From Mesorhizobium sp. (GTDB lineage Bacteria; Pseudomonadota; Alphaproteobacteria; Rhizobiales; Rhizobiaceae), in assembly GCA_004963905.1 (NCBI GenBank), contig SUGL01000044.1:1-44307 (forward strand): a stretch of 44,307 bases of DNA. The letters are read 5' to 3'. Under the pieces are notes generated by a model, which did no database searches, was not told where the DNA came from, and saw only the letters and a list, made by a program, of their open reading frames with translations. This document shows positions 16,661 through 23,689 of the stretch, in pieces. The position numbers and the translations under genes are program-made. The stretch's first letter is position 1, and every line of letters starts with the position of its first letter.

Positions 16661-17485
16661 CTACATCGGCCGGCGAACCGGCCGGATCTGCTCCGGCTCG
16701 ACCACCTTGCGGTAGAGATGCCAGGTCGCGTGGCCGAGGATCGGCATGACGACGGCGAGCCCCGCAAACAGGGGGATCGAGCCGATCACCAGAAGCACGG
16801 CGACCGTCAGGCCCCAGAGCGCCATCTGCAGCGGGTTGGCCATGACGGCGCGCGCCGAGGTTTCGATCGCCGAGACGGCCCCGACATCGCGGTCGAGCAG
16901 CAGCGGGAAGGCAATCACGGTGGTGGCCAGCACGACGACCGCGAAGATGAAGCCTGCCGCATTGCCGAGCAGGATCAGCGTCCAGCCCTTGCCGGTCGTC
17001 AGCACGTCGCGCAGGAAGGTGCCGACCGAAGCCGGCGGCTCGGCGCCGAACAGGCTGGTGTAGAGCGATTGCGCGGTGAACAGCCACAGAAGGAACAGCG
17101 CGAAAAGCAGGACGCCGATCACCGCGATCGAGGGCAGCGCCGGCGAATGGCGCACGTCGAGCGCATGGTGCCAGCGGCTGCTCATGCCGAGCTCCCGCCG
17201 GCGGCTGATCTCATAAAGGCCGATCGCCGCGAAGGGTCCGATCAGCGCGAAGCCGGACATCAGCGGATAGACGAGCTGAATGGCGTTGGAGCCCGACGAC
17301 CACTGCGTCAGGATCAGGCCGACAACCGGATAGATCAGACACAGGAACACATAGTGCGAAGGCTTGGCCCAGAAATCCTCGGCGCCGAGCCGCAACGCAT
17401 CCCACAGATCAGACGTGGTGATGTGGCGCACCGTGGGCTGCACATGCATCCCTCGCGCGTCCGCCATGACATGAAAACCGGCCAT
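16661..17485 (-). CDS. DUF2189-like integral membrane protein
   Basis: 274 aa from ATG 17485, MAGFHVMADARG. A longer in-frame reading back to 17836 overlaps the divergent CAP-domain gene and is unlikely. After a 30-residue soluble start (VRHITTSDLWDALRLGAEDF, typical of the family) there are about six membrane segments, including YVFLCLIYPVVGLILTQW, GFALIGPFAAIGLYEISRR and AGFIFAVVVLATTVIAFPLL. Many alphaproteobacteria have this protein, sometimes labelled cytochrome-oxidase-like, but no cofactor ligands are apparent. Function unknown. Confidence 0.82.
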   Translation of the reverse strand: MAGFHVMADARGMHVQPTVRHITTSDLWDALRLGAEDFWAKPSHYVFLCLIYPVVGLILTQWSSGSNAIQLVYPLMSGFALIGPFAAIGLYEISRRRELGMSSRWHHALDVRHSPALPSIAVIGVLLFALFLLWLFTAQSLYTSLFGAEPPASVGTFLRDVLTTGKGWTLILLGNAAGFIFAVVVLATTVIAFPLLLDRDVGAVSAIETSARAVMANPLQMALWGLTVAVLLVIGSIPLFAGLAVVMPILGHATWHLYRKVVEPEQIRPVRRPM

Positions 17486-17651
17486 AACCGTCCTCCGTAT
17501 TGCTCGGGGGCGGTCACCGCCTGGGTGGCCGCCCGTGGCTGCCACTTCATGAACGCGGCGATCATAGCCGATCTTCCGGGGAATGTCGCCGCATAACGCG
17601 ATTTTCAACGCCTGCCCGGCAAAAGCCATGATCGCCGGTATCAGAGGCCGC

Positions 17652-18173
17652 ATGACCAGCCTGACCACCGATTCCCGCAATCTCGACAGACGCGCATTGC
17701 TCAAAGCCATTGGGCTCAAGGCCGCCGGCCTTGCGGCGCTCACCGGCATCGCCGCCTGCACCAGCGTCTCGCTGCCGACCGGCGAAGGCGCCGGCGCGTC
17801 GTCCTCCGCCACGAGCACGTTGAGCACGATCCGCACATCGGCCGGCCTGCCGGCGCTGGTTCCGGACGCGCAGCTCGAGCAGGCCGCGCTGCAGCAGGCC
17901 GGCTACATGGCCTCGCGCGCCCGCATGAGCCACACCACCGGCTGGGGCAAGGATTTCGCCTCGCGCATGAAGGACAATGGCGTGCACGGCGCTGCGGGCG
18001 AGAACATCGCCGAGGGTCGCTTCGACCTGCAAAAGCTGTTCGACATCTGGATGCATTCGGACGGCCACCGCCGCAACATGCTCGATCCGGACTTCAGCCG
18101 CTTCGGGCTGGCCTATGTGCGCGACGGCCGAGACCCAGACCTGCGCTACTGGGCGCTGGTGCTGGGGAGGTAG
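17652..18173 (+). CDS. CAP-domain (SCP/PR-1-like) lipoprotein with twin-arginine-type signal
   Basis: 173 aa from ATG 17652 (AGAGG four bases upstream). The N-terminus contains a twin-arginine stretch (LDRRALLKAIGLKAAG) leading into a hydrophobic core and a lipobox-like IAAC near residue 37, so it is probably a Tat- or Sec-exported lipoprotein. The CAP fold follows: a histidine in MSHTTGW, then GENIAEG, and the signature HSDGHRRNMLDPDFSRFGLA near residues 134-153, where family His and Glu residues are kept. Bacterial CAP proteins are secreted and of mostly unknown activity. Gene stands alone, divergent from the DUF2189-like gene. Confidence 0.87.
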   Translation: MTSLTTDSRNLDRRALLKAIGLKAAGLAALTGIAACTSVSLPTGEGAGASSSATSTLSTIRTSAGLPALVPDAQLEQAALQQAGYMASRARMSHTTGWGKDFASRMKDNGVHGAAGENIAEGRFDLQKLFDIWMHSDGHRRNMLDPDFSRFGLAYVRDGRDPDLRYWALVLGR

Positions 18174-18233
18174 AGAACCTCTTTCTCCGCTAATAACCGA
18201 AGAAGGGCGGTCGATTTCTGCCGGTTACTAGGT

Positions 18234-18272
18234 ACTTGATTTCCAAAAGGGGATGCTACTCGATAATCAAGT
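18234..18272. repeat. 8-bp-arm inverted repeat upstream of the AT-rich orphan gene
   Basis: ACTTGATT (18234-18241) and AATCAAGT (18265-18272) are perfect inverted copies 23 bp apart, about 85 bp before the start of the orphan gene. Could be an operator or the edge of imported DNA. Confidence 0.45.
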
Positions 18273-18354
18273 GATTTGCCCCAACGTGTTCATCCTGCGT
18301 TCCTATTGTCAATCCCAACTATCGCGTTATTGATGTTGTTTGGGGGACTTAGTC

Positions 18355-19020
18355 ATGGAACGTTCCGACGTTTGGTTTTTGGTGTGCACCGGTGCAGTGG
18401 TCGGCTTTATAAGCGGCTTAGCATGGAGCGATTTGGGGCATAAAACAAACTGGCTTTTTCAGTATCAAACACTAGTTACCGGAGCACTTGCCGTTATAGC
18501 TGCTTTTTTCACTGTCAACGCGATGAACGCTACCGAAGAAAGACAGCAAGCTAGACATGATGAATTGATGGGATTCTCACGTCGTTCCGATCGAATGATC
18601 GCGGAGCGCGCAAGTGCGCTGGCAGGACTTTTTCGCGGAAGCGCGAAAGACGTTTCGAAACTTATAGATGCTTTTGGAGAAAAATTCTCGGACATAAACG
18701 ATCCAAAACTACCAACAAGAACAGAGTATAACGCGGCTATAAGTATATTAAACAGATTAAATCAATGCACCGATGCACCATTGATCGTAGATGCCTCTAG
18801 ATTTTTTGATGCAAAAACTTCCATTTCTTATTATTATATTAAAAATAGATCTGATACATTTTTAGAACTAATTGAAATACTTAAGAGCAATAGGAACAAA
18901 CCAACACCAAACTCCCCGAAAGCTGCCTGCAAGGCGATATCGAAGGCGCTAAAGGAACTTAAAATAATACTACCCCATTTAGAGCGACTAGCAGATTCCA
19001 TATCAACGTTGAAAGCCTAG
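18355..19020 (+). CDS. AT-rich orphan membrane protein, probably horizontally acquired
   Basis: 221 aa from ATG 18355, with GGGGGA eight to nine bases upstream. Two membrane segments lie at about residues 6-27 (VWFLVCTGAVVGFISGLAW) and 39-58 (TLVTGALAVIAAFFTVNAM). A charged, helical, probably cytoplasmic region follows, starting NATEERQQARHDELM. No known domain is recognised. Base use is strikingly AT-rich against GC-rich neighbours: codons such as AAA, ATA, TTA and AGA are frequent, especially at 18700-18900. No integrase, transposase or tRNA is adjacent. Two-helix membrane proteins with cytoplasmic coiled tails occur in defence and phage-exclusion islands, but that is speculation here. Confidence 0.75.
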   Translation: MERSDVWFLVCTGAVVGFISGLAWSDLGHKTNWLFQYQTLVTGALAVIAAFFTVNAMNATEERQQARHDELMGFSRRSDRMIAERASALAGLFRGSAKDVSKLIDAFGEKFSDINDPKLPTRTEYNAAISILNRLNQCTDAPLIVDASRFFDAKTSISYYYIKNRSDTFLELIEILKSNRNKPTPNSPKAACKAISKALKELKIILPHLERLADSISTLKA

Positions 19021-19086
19021 CTAACGCTCCCTCTATGCACTGTGGTCGAGGTTTCTAGCCGACCGTCTGACCATCGAAGACGTGTA

Positions 19087-20619
19087 TCAATCCATGTGCG
19101 CCGCCGGCGCGCCGCCGGCCGGCGTGGCCTTTGGCTTGCGCAGCAGGATCACGAAGGGGACGGCGATCAGCGTCATCACCATCAGGATTTTGAAGTCGTT
19201 GATGTAGGAGATCATCATCGACTGGACGTTCACCAGCCTGTCGACCTGTGAAAGTGCTGAGGGATCGCCGCCCGCGGCGGCCGGCGAGGCAGCCCACAGA
19301 TTGGGATTGTACGGGTTGATGAAGGCTCCGAGCTCGCTGTGGTTGATCTGCGTGTTGCGCACCATCAGCGCCGCGACCACCGACACGCCGATCGAGGAAC
19401 CCAGATTGCGCACCAGGCTGAACAGCGAGGTGGCATCGGTGCGGTAGCGCGCGTCGAGCGTGGCGAAGGCCACCGTCGACAGCGGCACGAACACCATGCC
19501 CATGCCGAGGCCCTGGACGACGCCGGACGAGATAATCAGCCAGTTGTCCATCTGCGGCGTGAAGCTCGCCATCGTATAGAGCGACTGCGCGGTGAGCAGG
19601 AAGCCGATGGCGACCAGGATACGCGCGTCGATCCGGTGCATGATGCGGCCGACGACCAGCATCGAGATCATCGTGCCGATGCCGCGCGGGCCAAGCACGA
19701 CGCCGATGGTCACGGTCGGGTAGCCGAAGATGTTGGCCAGCATCGGCGGCAGCAGCGACATCGAGGCCAGGATCAGCACGCCCATGACGAAGATGAAGCC
19801 CAGCCCGGTCACGAAATTGCGGTCGAGGAAGATTTTCGGGTCGATGAAGGGATGCTCGGACGTCACCGTGTGGATGATGAACACCCAGAAGCCGGTGATC
19901 GACAGGCCGAGCTCGACCCAGATCTCGGTGGAAGAGAACCAGTCGACCTCACCGCCGCGGTCGAGCAGCAGCTGCAGCGCGCCGACGCCGAGCGAGATCA
20001 TGGCGAAGCCGAAGAAATCGAAGTTGCGCACGCGCTTGGCGACGGCAGGCAGATAGGCTGCCATGCCGAGGAAGGCGAGGATACCGACCGGCAGGTTGAT
20101 GAAGAAGACCCAGCGCCAGTTGAAATTCTCGGTCAGCCAGCCGCCGAGCGTCGGCCCGAGGATCGGCCCCAGCATGATGCCGGCGCCCCAGATGGCCATC
20201 GCCTGGCCATGGCGTTCCCTGGGATTGATGTCGAGCAGGAAGGTCTGCGACAGCGGCACGATCGCCGCGCCGAACACGCCCTGCAGCAGGCGAAAGAGCA
20301 CCATCGTCTCGAGGCTCCAGGCCATGCCGCAGGCCATGGAGAAGATAGTGAAGCCGACGACCGAAGCGAGAAACAGCTCCTTGCGGCCGAGGCGGTCGGC
20401 GAGCCAGCCGGTGACCGGCGTCATGATCGCGGCGGCCACGATGTAGGAGGTCAGCACCCAGTTGATATTGTCGGGCGAGGCGCCGAGGTCGCCGGTCATG
20501 GTCGGCAGCGCGACATTGGCGATCGTGGTGTCGAGCGCCTGCATGATCGTCGCCAGCATCAGCGCGACCGTGATCAGGCCGCGATGCGGCACTTCCTTGA
20601 AGGGTTCGGGCGTGCTCAT
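19087..20619 (-). CDS. emrB: DHA2-family MFS multidrug efflux permease, EmrB type
   Basis: 510 aa, about 14 membrane segments, the length of EmrB/QacA drug-proton antiporters. Diagnostic parts are MQALDTTIANVALPTM (motif D1 of the 14-TM family, residues 23-38), WLADRLGRKELFL (motif A, about residues 77-89) and a motif-C-like segment around GAGIMLGPILGPTLGGWL (about 145-162). GGAAG eight bases upstream supports the ATG. It follows marR-emrA on the same strand but is separated from emrA by 444 bp of palindromic DNA, so it may be transcribed partly on its own. Works with EmrA to export drugs across both membranes with an outer-membrane channel. Substrates unknown. Confidence 0.93.
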   Translation of the reverse strand: MSTPEPFKEVPHRGLITVALMLATIMQALDTTIANVALPTMTGDLGASPDNINWVLTSYIVAAAIMTPVTGWLADRLGRKELFLASVVGFTIFSMACGMAWSLETMVLFRLLQGVFGAAIVPLSQTFLLDINPRERHGQAMAIWGAGIMLGPILGPTLGGWLTENFNWRWVFFINLPVGILAFLGMAAYLPAVAKRVRNFDFFGFAMISLGVGALQLLLDRGGEVDWFSSTEIWVELGLSITGFWVFIIHTVTSEHPFIDPKIFLDRNFVTGLGFIFVMGVLILASMSLLPPMLANIFGYPTVTIGVVLGPRGIGTMISMLVVGRIMHRIDARILVAIGFLLTAQSLYTMASFTPQMDNWLIISSGVVQGLGMGMVFVPLSTVAFATLDARYRTDATSLFSLVRNLGSSIGVSVVAALMVRNTQINHSELGAFINPYNPNLWAASPAAAGGDPSALSQVDRLVNVQSMMISYINDFKILMVMTLIAVPFVILLRKPKATPAGGAPAAHMD

Positions 20620-20669
20620 GGTGGCGAACTTCCAGCAGGTAACAAAAACGTGTAGCTATTTGTCTCTAC

Positions 20670-20713
20670 GCAATTCCGGACGGGAAACCGCTACACACTT
20701 TTCCTGGAATTGC
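20670..20713. repeat. RIME-like palindrome, copy C
   Basis: GCAATTCCGG / CCTGGAATTGC arms around GGAAACCGCTACACACTTTT. Same centre as the copies with GCATG arms, but the arms differ and still pair. Confidence 0.8.
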
Positions 20714-20716
20714 TTT

Positions 20717-20839
20717 AGGTTTCCGGGCGGCAAGGCCTTCCGTTGAGAGACCCTCATCGCGGTGGGACGCGAGGATCGATGTGGGGGTTACATCGACCGA
20801 AAGTCTCTGTTCGAGCGGATGCCTGCCGCCCGGAAACCT
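20717..20839. ncRNA. Candidate structured RNA or composite palindromic element
   Basis: The outer arms AGGTTTCCGGGCGGC (20717-20731) and GCCGCCCGGAAACCT (20825-20839) pair perfectly for 15 bp. Pairing continues after a single-base bulge with AGGC (20733-20736) / GCCT (20821-20824), then CCG/CGG and AGAGAC (20746-20751) / GTCTCT (20803-20808). Inside are two hairpins: one at 20752-20774 with CGCG arms, and TCGATGT / ACATCGA at 20762-20796 (arms 20776-20782 and 20790-20796). The result is a Y-shaped fold, possible on either strand. I do not recognise a named RNA family, and it may be a DNA repeat unit rather than a transcript. Confidence 0.45.
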
Positions 20840-20959
20840 GAGGACCGACGGGTCCGTGTCGAAAGCTTCAGCTTGGATCGAACCGCGAAGCGGCTCGTCT
20901 CAAACGGCTTTCCCACTCCTCCATCAGACCAATTCCCTGCTCCAACTCCTTGTTTCTCC

Positions 20960-21003
20960 GCAATTCCGGACGGAAAACCGCTTCGCACTTTTCCTGGAAT
21001 TGC
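20960..21003. repeat. RIME-like palindrome, copy D
   Basis: GCAATTCCGGACGGAAAACC / CTTCGCACTTTTCCTGGAAT, ending TGC. Direct repeat of copy C and nearly identical to copy E, 13 bp away. Confidence 0.82.
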
Positions 21004-21016
21004 TTTGTTTTCCTTC

Positions 21017-21060
21017 GCAATTCCGGACGGAAAACCGCTTCACACTTTTCCTGGAATTGC
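21017..21060. repeat. RIME-like palindrome, copy E, next to the emrA stop codon
   Basis: GCAATTCCGGACGGAAAACC with matching arm TTCCTGGAATTGC. Ends 3 bp from the emrA stop codon. Confidence 0.82.
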
Positions 21061-21063
21061 TTC

Positions 21064-22302
21064 CTACTGCGCGGGCTCGCCGGCCGTGGCGTGGCCGAAG
21101 ATCGACGGCAGGCCGCGCGCCACGCCGGTGTCGACGGTGACCGTCGCGCTCATGCCGGTGCGCAGCGCCATCTTGGCGTCGGGATCGGTCAGCTCCAGGC
21201 GCACGGGAATGCGCTGGGTAACCTTGACCCAGTTGCCGGTGGCGTTCTGGGCGGGCAGCAGCGAGAACTCGGCGCCGGTGCCGGCGCCGATCGCCTTGAC
21301 GGTCGCCTCGAACGTCCGGCCCGGATAGGTGTCGACCACGATCTCGGCCTTCTGGCCCGGCTTCATGTGGGTGAGCTGGGTCTCCTTGAAATTGGCGTCG
21401 ATCCAGGTGTCGCCGGTCTCGACCAGCGCGAACAGCGGCGTGCCGACGGCGACATACTGGCCGACCTTGAAGGACGAGGCCTGGTAGACGACGCCGTCGG
21501 CCGGCGCCTTCACCGTGGTCTGCGCCAGGTCGTAGGCGGCCTTGTCGCGCGCGGCGAGCGCCGACATCACGGTCGGATGCTTGTCGGTCTCGATGTCCGG
21601 GTTGCCGCCGAGCGCCGCCTTGGCGCTGACGATGCCCTGCTCGGCGACAGCCAGCTGCTGCTTGGCCTTATCGAGATCGTTGCGGGCCTCATCCAGCGCC
21701 GACTTGGCATTGATGCCCTTCTGGGCGAGATCGGCGGCGCGGTCATATTGCGACTGCGCGTAATCCACTTCGCTGCTCGCCGACTTCTCCTGCGCCATCG
21801 CCTGGCTGTAGGCGGCGCGCAGCTGCTCGACATTGAGGCGCGCGGCGGCCACCGCCGCGTCGGCCTGGGCGAGCGCGATGCGATAGGGCTCCGGGTCGAT
21901 AACAAAGAGAAGATCGCCCTGCTTGACCGCCTGGTTGTCGGCGATGCCGACCTGGACGATACGGCCCGCCGTATCGGAGGCGACCGAAATCCGGGCCTGC
22001 CTGAGGTTGGCGTTCTCGGTTTCCTCATAGCGACCGCCCGTCACCCAGACATAGGCACCGCCGGCGAGCAGGGCGAGCGGCAGGGCGACCATCAAAAGCA
22101 AGCGGCCGAGGCGGCGCTTCTTCCTCGGCACCGGCGCCGGCTGCGGCGCGGGCGCCACCGAAACCGGGGCGGGCGCCGGTTGCGCCGGGGCTTCGGCGAT
22201 CGGCTCCGCCGACGCCTTGGCGATCGGCTCCGCCGACGCCTTGCCGATCGGCTGCGCCTCCAGCTTGGTGACGTTGTCTTCTAACTTAGCTGCGGCGTTC
22301 AT
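21064..22302 (-). CDS. emrA: HlyD-family membrane fusion protein, EmrA type
   Basis: 412 aa periplasmic adaptor that links the EmrB permease to an outer-membrane channel. Residues 1-60 form a cytoplasmic Ala/Pro-rich tail with an 8-residue repeat (KASAEPIA). A single membrane segment follows RKKRRLGRLLLMVALPLALL at about residues 58-87. A lipoyl-like half-motif (ISVASDTAGRIVQVGIADNQ), a long alpha-hairpin coiled coil (about 130-235) and the second half-motif (VKAPADGVVYQASSFKVGQY) come in the usual order. Its ATG overlaps the marR stop in ATGA, so translation is coupled. Ends at palindrome E. Confidence 0.93.
   Translation of the reverse strand: MNAAAKLEDNVTKLEAQPIGKASAEPIAKASAEPIAEAPAQPAPAPVSVAPAPQPAPVPRKKRRLGRLLLMVALPLALLAGGAYVWVTGGRYEETENANLRQARISVASDTAGRIVQVGIADNQAVKQGDLLFVIDPEPYRIALAQADAAVAAARLNVEQLRAAYSQAMAQEKSASSEVDYAQSQYDRAADLAQKGINAKSALDEARNDLDKAKQQLAVAEQGIVSAKAALGGNPDIETDKHPTVMSALAARDKAAYDLAQTTVKAPADGVVYQASSFKVGQYVAVGTPLFALVETGDTWIDANFKETQLTHMKPGQKAEIVVDTYPGRTFEATVKAIGAGTGAEFSLLPAQNATGNWVKVTQRIPVRLELTDPDAKMALRTGMSATVTVDTGVARGLPSIFGHATAGEPAQ
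22197..22256 (-). repeat. 24-bp tandem repeat in the emrA 5' end
   Basis: CGATCGGCTCCGCCGACGCC plus TTGG/TTGC occurs at 22197-22220 and 22221-22244, with a half copy to 22256. It encodes repeated KASAEPIA in the cytoplasmic tail. Confidence 0.85.
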
Positions 22303-22778
22303 GCTGCTGCGCCTTCCTTATTCTTCATCGTTTCCAGCGACGCCGTTTCGCCGTCCGTCAGATTCTGCACGATGGTGTCGAGCACCCGGATCAGGATGCG
22401 GCGGTCTTCCGGCGACACGCCGGTGAGCGATTCCTCATAGACCTCGCCGGCAAGGCTCTTGACGTCGGCATAGGCCGCGTTTGCCTTCTCGGTCGGGAAG
22501 ATCATGCGAACGCGGCGATCGGCGGCGTCCTGGCGGCGCTCGATCCAGCCGCCCTCCTCCATCCTATCGACCAGGCGCGAGACGCTGATCGGCTCGATCT
22601 CGAGCAGTTCGGCAAGCCGCGCCTGGGCCACGCCCGCCTCCTTGGCGACGCGGACGAGAAGCCGCCATTGCGCCGAGGATAGGCCCAATCCACTGGCGCG
22701 CGCCTCGAAGCGCTTGCGCATCAGGCGCTGCACGTCGTGGATCAAAAATCCCAATCTGTCGATGCCATCTGAAACCAT
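22299..22778 (-). CDS. MarR-family transcriptional regulator of the emrAB-like operon
   Basis: 159 aa winged-helix regulator. The recognition region is ARLAELLEIEPISVSRLVDR (about residues 53-72) and the wing is ERRQDAADRRVRMIFPTEKA (about 79-98), where the DxRxR pattern is kept. It is the first gene of marR-emrA-emrB and overlaps emrA by four bases. It is most likely an autorepressor released by EmrAB substrates, as in many MarR/Emr operons. A short inverted repeat, TAAGC-GT-GCTTA in an AT-rich patch, lies 16 bp before its start and is the likely operator. No clear ribosome-binding site precedes the ATG. Confidence 0.92.
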   Translation of the reverse strand: MVSDGIDRLGFLIHDVQRLMRKRFEARASGLGLSSAQWRLLVRVAKEAGVAQARLAELLEIEPISVSRLVDRMEEGGWIERRQDAADRRVRMIFPTEKANAAYADVKSLAGEVYEESLTGVSPEDRRILIRVLDTIVQNLTDGETASLETMKNKEGAAA

Positions 22779-22793
22779 GAGCGGGATATATAA

Positions 22794-22805
22794 TAAGCGT
22801 GCTTA
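22794..22805 (-). promoter_or_regulatory. Probable MarR operator
   Basis: TAAGC-GT-GCTTA inverted repeat in the AT-rich sequence 22786-22810 (ATATATAATAAGCGTGCTTA), a clear break from the GC-rich surroundings, 16 bp upstream of the marR start. Confidence 0.6.
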
Positions 22806-23049
22806 CTATTCAAGCGGAATGCGTTGTTGCAGAGGCCGGCAAATCGCATGGCAGCCATGCGGTGCGTTCATGGTTATCGCTGGCCAAAGGCGCAAGTCCA
22901 GTTGCAGCAGTAGCTGCGGCGACGGCTTGGCGCGATGCCTTCATGGCCAGGTGTCAACCGACTGAAAATTCACTGTGTTTTCGCCGTGCGCTGGCGTCGT
23001 TGGGCATGTTCATGATACAGCTGTTGCCGTGGATCGGGGGATCGACGCA

Positions 23050-23658
23050 ATGCCGACGCTCTATGCGCTGAAGCCGGCTTTCCAGGACAGGCTGCGGCCG
23101 CTGGTCGGCAAGTTGGCTGCAATCGGCGTGACGGCCAATGGCATCACCATACTGGCAGCCCTCCTCTCCGTGGCGGCCGGAACGGCGATCGCGGCCTTGC
23201 CCGACTGGCGCGCGCCGCTCTTCCTCATCCCTGTCGCGCTTTTCGTGCGCATGGCGCTCAACGCCATCGACGGCATGCTGGCGCGGGAACACGGCCAGGC
23301 CTCTATCCTCGGCATGTACCTCAACGAAATCTGCGATGTCGTCTCCGACCTCGCGCTGATCCTGCCCTTTGCCGCCTTTCCGCAATTCGGCGCCTGGGGC
23401 GTCGTCGCCTTTGCCATCGCCGCGGCACTCACCGAATTCGCCGGGGTGCTCGGCATCGCCGCCGGTGTCGGGCGAAACTATGCCGGGCCGTTCGGCAAAA
23501 GCGACAGGGCGCTGGCGCTCGGCGTGGTGGCGGTGCTCGCCGCCGCCGGGCTTTGGCCGGCGGCGATCGCGCCCCTTGTGTTTCCGGCCATGGCTACGCT
23601 TTCGCTGCTGACCGCCATAAACCGGATACGTGCCGGTCTTATTGGCAGCGCCGGCTGA
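23050..23658 (+). CDS. ynbA: YnbA-like CDP-alcohol phosphatidyltransferase
   Basis: 202 aa, close to E. coli YnbA as I recall it. Family members swap CMP on CDP-diacylglycerol for an alcohol head group in the inner membrane. About six membrane segments. The catalytic motif occupies about residues 72-98: NAIDGMLAR, then GMYLNEICDVVSD. Compared with the usual DxxDGxxAR...GxxxDxxxD, the first and third Asp are Asn. From memory E. coli YnbA has the same two Asn, so this looks like a subfamily trait rather than decay. The PFGKSDRAL segment near residue 149 is also shared. ATG 23050 is preceded by GGGGGA. First gene of a six-gene lipid operon; alcohol acceptor unknown. Confidence 0.87.
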   Translation: MPTLYALKPAFQDRLRPLVGKLAAIGVTANGITILAALLSVAAGTAIAALPDWRAPLFLIPVALFVRMALNAIDGMLAREHGQASILGMYLNEICDVVSDLALILPFAAFPQFGAWGVVAFAIAAALTEFAGVLGIAAGVGRNYAGPFGKSDRALALGVVAVLAAAGLWPAAIAPLVFPAMATLSLLTAINRIRAGLIGSAG

Positions 23659-23689
23659 GCATCGAGCCATGCCGCCCGAGGGAAACACA

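Larger units (their letters stand above)
20620..21063. other. 444-bp structured gap inside the emrA-emrB operon
   Basis: Contains three same-orientation RIME-like palindromes (20670-20713, 20960-21003, 21017-21060). Between the first and second lies a large multi-branched palindrome at 20717-20839, followed by smaller hairpins to about 20915 (GGACC-GACG-GGTCC at 20842-20855, AAGCT-TC-AGCTT, CCGC-GAA-GCGG). Short open frames here are by-products of the repeats; no gene is supported. Confidence 0.75.

Noticed and set aside
18174..19086. A prophage or genomic island around the AT-rich gene
   Set aside because: Only one gene is AT-rich; there is no integrase, attachment-site pair, tRNA or phage gene.
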